From positions 1-64,000 of the forward strand of contig NZ_BNAW01000021.1 in assembly GCF_014654205.1 (NCBI RefSeq): a DNA stretch of 64,000 nt, written 5' to 3'. A program made the position numbers and the translations under genes. This DNA is from Amycolatopsis bullii. GTDB lineage: Bacteria > Actinomycetota > Actinomycetes > Mycobacteriales > Pseudonocardiaceae. The notes beneath the pieces were generated by a model. It did not search any database and was not told the origin of the DNA. It worked only from the letters and a program-made list of their open reading frames with translations. This document shows positions 59,616 through 64,000 of the stretch, piece after piece (position 1 is the first letter of the stretch; every line of letters starts with the position of its first letter).

Positions 59616-60853
59616 CCGGGATGCCCGAAGTCGTCATCGCCGGCGCCGGGCTCGCCGGGCTGGCCGCCGCCGTCACGCTGCACCGGGCCGGGGTGCCCTG
59701 CGTCGTGCTGGAGGCCTCGGACGACGTCGGCGGCCGCGTGCGCACCGACGTCGTCGACGGCTTCCGCCTCGACCGCGGGTTCCAGATCCTCAACCCGGCC
59801 TACCCGGCGATCCGGCGGCTGGTGGACGTCGACGCCCTCGACCTCGGCCGGTTCTGGCGCGCGGTCCGGGTGGCCGACGACGACCGCGTCTCGCTGCTGG
59901 GCAACCCGCTGGACACGCCCAAGGCCCTGCGCGACATCGCGGCCCGGCGTTACCTGTCGGCGAAGGACCTGGCCGCGCTCGGCACGCTCTCCGCCCGGGT
60001 CGCGGCGGGACCGGTCCAGGCGGTCATCGACCGCGAAGACCGCACGACCGCCGGCGAACTGCGCCGTGCGGGGGTGTCGTCGCGGGCCGTGGAAACCGTG
60101 TTCCGGCCGTTCCTGTCCGGGGTGTTCCTGGAACCGGAGCTGAGCACGTCGTCCCGGTTCTTCCAGCTGGTGTGGCGCAGTTTCCTGCGGTCGGCGCCGT
60201 CGCTGCCGGCGCTGGGCATGGGCGAGCTCCCGAGGCAGCTCGCCCGGGCCTTGCCGACGTCGGCCGTCCGCCTGGGCACGCCGGTCGAGGAGGTCCGCGC
60301 GGGCCGGGTCCGCACGGCGGACGGCGAGGCGTGGACGGCCCGCGCGGTCGTCGTCGCCACCGACGGCTCCACGGCCGCCCGGCTCACCGGTGTCGCGGAG
60401 CCGCGCTGGAACAGCGGGACGACGTGGTACTTCGCCCCACCGCAGTCACCGCTGCGCGAACCGGTGATCGTGATCGACGCACGCGGCGGTCCGGTGGTGA
60501 ACACGAGTGTGGTCAGCGAGGTGTGCCCGACGTACGCCCCACCGGGGGCCGCGCTCGTGAGCGCTTCGGCCCTGACGGCGCTGCCGGAAGACGAAGTGCG
60601 CCGGGCGCTGGGCCGGATGTACCGCACCGACGCGACGCGGTGGCCGCTGGTCGCCCGGTACGAGATCGTCCACGGGCTTCCGGCGATGCCACCACCGCAC
60701 GAACTCCGGCGTGACGTGCGGCTGGGCGAGCGGCTGTACGTGTGCGGCGACCACCGGGACACGAGCTCGCTCCAGGGCGCCCTCGCGTCCGGCACCCGGG
60801 CCGCCCGCGCGGTGCTCGCCGACCTCGGCCAAGCGAGCCGGCCGGACCGCTGA
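59612..60853 (+). CDS. FAD-dependent oxidoreductase, last gene of the carotenoid operon
   Basis: 413-aa flavoprotein of the amine oxidase/protoporphyrinogen oxidase-like group: VVIAGAGLAGLAAAVTLHRAG, GGRVRTDVVDGFRLDRGFQILN, FLSGVFLEPELSTSSRFF, and YVCGDHRDTSSLQGALASG at the C-terminus. The start overlaps crtU (GTGA). Operon position suggests a carotenoid step such as isomerisation or ring oxidation, but no specific reaction can be assigned. Confidence 0.75.
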   Translation: MTGMPEVVIAGAGLAGLAAAVTLHRAGVPCVVLEASDDVGGRVRTDVVDGFRLDRGFQILNPAYPAIRRLVDVDALDLGRFWRAVRVADDDRVSLLGNPLDTPKALRDIAARRYLSAKDLAALGTLSARVAAGPVQAVIDREDRTTAGELRRAGVSSRAVETVFRPFLSGVFLEPELSTSSRFFQLVWRSFLRSAPSLPALGMGELPRQLARALPTSAVRLGTPVEEVRAGRVRTADGEAWTARAVVVATDGSTAARLTGVAEPRWNSGTTWYFAPPQSPLREPVIVIDARGGPVVNTSVVSEVCPTYAPPGAALVSASALTALPEDEVRRALGRMYRTDATRWPLVARYEIVHGLPAMPPPHELRRDVRLGERLYVCGDHRDTSSLQGALASGTRAARAVLADLGQASRPDR

Positions 60854-61171
60854 GCCCTTCCTCGTTACGACATCCGGGCGGAAATTCGCGGCCCACGCTG
60901 TGAAATCCGGCCGGATTCCGGCCAACGGCCCCCACCCATCGTGCCGCTCGACCCCCTCTCCGTCGCTGGATCGAGTGAATCCCATCCGGCGATCTTCGAT
61001 ACTCCGGCGCAGTGGAACCTTCGTCCCCGTAGGCCGAACCGGAAGCCGTGACCCGTTGAGCGCCTTGACACAGGGCGCTCCGAGTGACGTTTCCCCGGCT
61101 CGCTAACGAATTCCCGGCTTTTCCGTCTTCCCGAGGCAACCCGCAGTAATCCGGCTTCGGAAAGGAAGTCC
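60854..61171. other. Intergenic region upstream of the VWA gene
   Basis: 318 bp with a short palindrome AATCCGGCCGGATT (60904-60917) that may help end the carotenoid transcript, and a TTGACA at 61065-61070 without a good -10. No ORF or RNA gene is supported. Confidence 0.4.
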
Positions 61172-63046
61172 ATGTCGCGGAGATCCTTGTTCGTCGCGCT
61201 GACCACGGTCAGCGCCTTGCTCACCCCGGCCGCCGTCGCGGCCGCGGCGCCGCCGGGAGTCGATCCGGCCACCGTCGACCTCACGCTCTCCGCCGGGCAG
61301 AGCACGACCGTCACCAAGCACGTCACCACTTCCCCCGTCCCCCCGAACCCCGACCTCGTGCTCCTCGCCGACACCACCGGCAGCATGGCCGGCGCGATCG
61401 CCAACGTCCGCACCAACGCCGGTGCCATCACCGGGGACGTGCTCGCCGCGCAGCCGACCGCCCAGTTCGGCGTCGCCGAGTACAAGGACTTCACCGACTC
61501 CGTGCCCTTCAAGGTCAACCAGGGCATCACCGGCGACACCGCCGCGGTGCAGGCCGGGATCAACCAGTGGGCCGCGTCCGGCGGCGGTGACTTCCCGGAG
61601 GCCGACCTCAACGCGCTCTACGAGCTGGCCACCGGCGCGGTCACCTACCGCCCGGACGGCACACGCATCATCGCGTGGTTCGGCGACGCGCCGTCGCACG
61701 ACCCCAGCGGCGGGCACAGCCTGACCCAGACCATCGACGCGCTCAAGGCGGCGAAGGTCCGCGTGGTCGCGGTCAACGTCGGCAACCTGGACGCCGACGG
61801 CCAGGCGAGCGCCATCGCCACGGCCACCGGCGGTGTGCTGCTGAACAACGTGCCGTCGGACCAGGTGTCGCAGGCCATCCTCGAAGGCATCAAGTCCATC
61901 GAGGTCACGGTGACGCCGAAGGTCACCGACTGCGACCCGCAGCTGACCCTCACCAACGACCCGGCGAGCGTCAAGGTGCCCAGCGGGGACGTCGCGACGT
62001 TCACCGAGACCGTCGCCGCCGCGGCCGACGCCGCGCCCGGCACCTACCACTGCACGGTCGACTACCTCGTCGACGGCGTGTCCCGCGGGTTCGTCGAGAC
62101 GACGACCGTGCGCGTGCTCGGCCTGAGCATCAACGACGTCACGGTGAACGAAGGCTCCGGCGGCGCGCCGGTGCCGGCGACGTTCACCGTGTCGCTGCTC
62201 GGCGGCGCGAGCCCGAACCCGGTGACGGTCCACTACGCCACCGCGAACGGCACCGCGACCGCACCGGCCGACTACCAGGCGGCGAGCGGTGACGTGACCT
62301 TCGCGCCCGGCGAGACGACCAAGCCGGTGACCGTGCTGGTCAACCCGGACACCGTCGACGAGCCGGACGAGACGTTCACCGTGACGCTCTCGGCTCCGGT
62401 CGGCGCCGGGCTGGTCGACCCGACCGGGGTCGGCACGATCGTCGACGACGACCGCGACGGCGTGTTCTCCTGCACCGGCACCGCCGCGAACGTCATCGGC
62501 GTCACCGCCGCCGTGGCCAACCCGGCGAACCTGCCCTGCGCCGACGACAGCAAGAGCGTCCTCGACGCGACGCTCAACGCCGGCCTGATCAAGGTGGAGA
62601 CGCACGCGCTGACGTCCTCGACCGACCTGGCTCCCGACAACCAGTCGGCGGCTCCGGCGGCCGGTGACCACGCGCAGGCGGCGGCCAGGATCGACAAGAC
62701 GGTGATCAGCACGGTCGGGCTGACCATCGAACTGGGCGTGATCCAGTCCCAGGCGGCGGCGACCTGCCAGCCGTCCCCGGGCGGGCTCGCCCCGGTGCTG
62801 AGCGGCAGCTCGAGCGTGGCGTCGCTCAAGATCAACGGCGTCTCGGTCACGGTGGGTTCGGCGCCGCTGACCATCGCGCTGGTCATCGGCTCGCTGAAGC
62901 TGAACGGCCAGACCATCGCGAACGGCGTCGTGAAGCAGCAGGCCGTTTCACTGGAGACCCCGCTGGCGAAGATCGTGCTCGCGGAGTCCCAGGCCGACGT
63001 GCACGGCACCGCCGCGCACCCGGCGGGCAACCCCTGCCGGCGGTGA
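61172..63046 (+). CDS. Secreted VWA and Calx-beta domain protein
   Basis: 624-aa extracellular protein. The signal peptide (SLFVALTTVSALLTPAAVAAA) is followed by a VWA-like domain (residues 60-240) with MIDAS-type LLADTTGSM, then a Calx-beta domain (INDVTVNEGSGG to VGTIVDDD, about 310-430) with Ca-binding acidic loops. The C-terminal 190-aa region contains VLDATLNAGLIKVETHALTS and a SLKLNGQTI strand; its four Cys may form disulfides. No membrane anchor or sortase motif. An adhesion-like or surface-associated role is inferred. GAAAGGAAG precedes the ATG. Confidence 0.85.
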   Translation: MSRRSLFVALTTVSALLTPAAVAAAAPPGVDPATVDLTLSAGQSTTVTKHVTTSPVPPNPDLVLLADTTGSMAGAIANVRTNAGAITGDVLAAQPTAQFGVAEYKDFTDSVPFKVNQGITGDTAAVQAGINQWAASGGGDFPEADLNALYELATGAVTYRPDGTRIIAWFGDAPSHDPSGGHSLTQTIDALKAAKVRVVAVNVGNLDADGQASAIATATGGVLLNNVPSDQVSQAILEGIKSIEVTVTPKVTDCDPQLTLTNDPASVKVPSGDVATFTETVAAAADAAPGTYHCTVDYLVDGVSRGFVETTTVRVLGLSINDVTVNEGSGGAPVPATFTVSLLGGASPNPVTVHYATANGTATAPADYQAASGDVTFAPGETTKPVTVLVNPDTVDEPDETFTVTLSAPVGAGLVDPTGVGTIVDDDRDGVFSCTGTAANVIGVTAAVANPANLPCADDSKSVLDATLNAGLIKVETHALTSSTDLAPDNQSAAPAAGDHAQAAARIDKTVISTVGLTIELGVIQSQAAATCQPSPGGLAPVLSGSSSVASLKINGVSVTVGSAPLTIALVIGSLKLNGQTIANGVVKQQAVSLETPLAKIVLAESQADVHGTAAHPAGNPCRR

Positions 63047-63059
63047 TCCGCTGAACCAC

Positions 63060-63088
63060 CCGGGGCGGGCGGCCACCGCCCGCCCCGG
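63060..63088 (+). terminator. Terminator of the VWA gene
   Basis: 13-bp perfect stem CCGGGGCGGGCGG / CCGCCCGCCCCGG with a three-base loop, 13 bases after the stop, followed by CTTC. Confidence 0.75.
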
Positions 63089-63172
63089 CTTCACAGCTCG
63101 TGGGCCGTCGTGTCGGTCCCAGCGGGTCCGCAGCAACCGGACGCCGGAGTCGAACGCCGAGGTGTCACTCGG

Positions 63173-63277
63173 CCCGTGCCGATGTACCGCCCGTGCCCGC
63201 TGCTGACCGAGCTCGTCGGCTCCGGCAGGCTGGGCCGCAAGACCGGCCGGGGCCTGCACGCCTACCCGGCGGGCTGA
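63173..63277 (+). pseudogene. C-terminal remnant of a 3-hydroxyacyl-CoA dehydrogenase
   Basis: In frame to a TGA stop the DNA encodes PVPMYRPCPLLTELVGSG then RLGRKTGRGLHAY, the typical C-terminal signature of 3-hydroxybutyryl-CoA dehydrogenases (PLL...GRLGRKTGRGFY). Nothing upstream in this frame extends the domain, and a terminator lies about 85 bp before it, so only the tail of the gene survives. Its last 16 bases overlap the end of the convergent PaaX gene. Confidence 0.7.
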
Positions 63278-64000
63278 GCCGCGGTCGGCAACAGCTCGAG
63301 CGTCTCGGCGGCGAGCCGGTCCGCGCCCTCGCGGAAGTCCGCGTCCAGCTTGCGGAACAGCGTCTCGGCCTCGATCGCGGGCCAGTCGCGCGGCAGGTGC
63401 CCGGCCGGCAGGTGCGGGTCGCGGCGGACGACGTGCAGCCAGTCCGAGTGCAGCATCAGCTGCCGGGTCAAGTCGTCCGGGAACGCCGGCTTCCCGCCGT
63501 CCCACTTGTCCATGAAGTCGTGGTAGCGCGAGGCGATCGTGGCCGTGTCGAAGGCTTTGCGGACGAGCTCGGCCGCTTCGGTGGGCTTCGCCGGGTGCGC
63601 CGTGAACACCGTGACGTGCCCGTCGAGGCCGAGCTGCTCGACGATGGCCGCGACGTCCCGGACGCCGGGGGCGACCCACAAGCCGTTCTGCAGCAGGCCG
63701 AAACCCGCCCAGGTCAGCTGGCGGCGCAGGTCGTGCCGGTCGCCGCGGCGGGTGTCGGGCAGGGAAAAGCCGACCAGCGTCCAGCCGCCGTCCTCCGACC
63801 GGTTGACCGCGCCGGTCTCCCAGATCCGCCGACGGCCGTCCTCGAGGACCGTCGCGAGGCGCTCGCTGAGACCGAAGTAGACCTTCCGCCCGTGCCGGTG
63901 GCGGGTCAGCAACCCGCTGCCCGCCATCCGGGTCAGCGTCGAGCGGACCGCCTCCTCCGAGACGCCGACGCGGCCGAACACGTCGATCACGCTGCCCGAG
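63262..64000 (-). CDS. PaaX family regulator, 5' end outside window
   Basis: The visible part covers more than 240 residues. The end of the winged helix (IDVFGRVGVSEEAVRSTLTRM, LTRHRHGRKVYFGLSERL) is followed by the PaaX middle and C-terminal domains (WTLVGFSLPDTRRGDRHDLRRQL, WAGFGLLQNGLWVAPGV, LPRDWPAIEAETLFRKL). PaaX proteins sense aryl- or acyl-CoA and repress catabolic genes. The coding frame continues off the window, so roughly 30-40 N-terminal residues are missing here; the GTG at 63990 is internal. It lies beside an acyl-CoA dehydrogenase-family remnant. Confidence 0.88.
   Translation of the reverse strand, partial: SGSVIDVFGRVGVSEEAVRSTLTRMAGSGLLTRHRHGRKVYFGLSERLATVLEDGRRRIWETGAVNRSEDGGWTLVGFSLPDTRRGDRHDLRRQLTWAGFGLLQNGLWVAPGVRDVAAIVEQLGLDGHVTVFTAHPAKPTEAAELVRKAFDTATIASRYHDFMDKWDGGKPAFPDDLTRQLMLHSDWLHVVRRDPHLPAGHLPRDWPAIEAETLFRKLDADFREGADRLAAETLELLPTAAQPAG

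Noticed and set aside
1..64000. CRISPR arrays, tRNA or rRNA genes, insertion sequences, phage genes
   Set aside because: None was recognised. No direct repeat-spacer pattern, transposase, integrase or tRNA-like cloverleaf could be supported by reading the sequence.

Overview
The window is very GC-rich and third-codon-position-GC-biased, with GTG starts, ATGA/GTGA stop-start overlaps, mycothiol-type and SARP/AfsR-type genes, LacI/CUT1 sugar operons and a CrtU-type carotenoid locus. This points to a filamentous actinomycete of the Pseudonocardiaceae. Amycolatopsis is the best guess, because short VNDSF/VNESF-encoding inverted repeats like the one near 49.2 kb are, as I recall, frequent in that genus.

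Layout. 0-6 kb: a half-size DMT-like membrane protein, an SDR, a DUF2231 membrane protein, a 54-aa acidic ORF and a TM0106-type RecB nuclease/SF1 helicase. 6.1-8.7 kb: a Tat-exported GH67 alpha-glucuronidase behind a CGAAA-N-TTTCG palindrome. 8.8-14.2 kb: an acyl-ACP desaturase behind a long palindrome, an IclR regulator, a vanA / 53-aa protein / vanB operon and a phospholipase D-like protein. 14.2-18.8 kb (minus): a GMC oxidoreductase-ALDH operon with a TnnAACnnGTTnnA operator, then thyA-folA. 18.9-21.6 kb: furA-katG. 21.7-28.4 kb: a secreted PL7 alginate lyase, an LLM oxidoreductase, a membrane protein, a Tap-like secreted peptidase, a DUF6461 protein and a tandem-HTH protein. 28.4-34.5 kb: a 31-aa membrane peptide, an AfsR-type regulator, a TagF-like protein with an unknown partner, and a MerR gene behind a structured leader with an 8-codon uORF. 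34.7-40.4 kb: accessory cellulose genes and small stress-type operons, with three damaged genes. 40.5-45.4 kb: TetR, LacI and a CUT1 sugar ABC importer. 45.4-60.9 kb: a carotenoid supercluster. 61-64 kb: a secreted VWA/Calx-beta protein, a 3-hydroxyacyl-CoA dehydrogenase remnant and the end of a PaaX regulator.

How the genes work together. The plus-strand carotenoid operon (crtE-crtI-crtB-crtYc-crtYd-crtT-crtU-FAD oxidoreductase, nearly all with overlapping ends) should make beta/gamma-carotene and aromatise the rings. The divergent minus-strand genes (CruF-like hydratase, family 2 glycosyltransferase, CrtI-like oxidoreductase) suggest hydration and glycosylation of an acyclic end. A hydroxy-chlorobactene glycoside-like pigment alongside isorenieratene is therefore a reasonable inference. 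The nearby MerR/B12-type regulator would normally be the light switch, but it lacks two residues that define CarH photochemistry.

The most unusual region is 34.7-40.1 kb. Two genes carrying a CebR-type operator just after the -10 element (a GH5 cellulase and an expansin) are both broken, one by a deletion/frameshift and one by an in-frame amber codon. A nearby alpha/beta hydrolase has lost its nucleophile-elbow segment. The regulatory sites are intact while the coding sequences are decaying.
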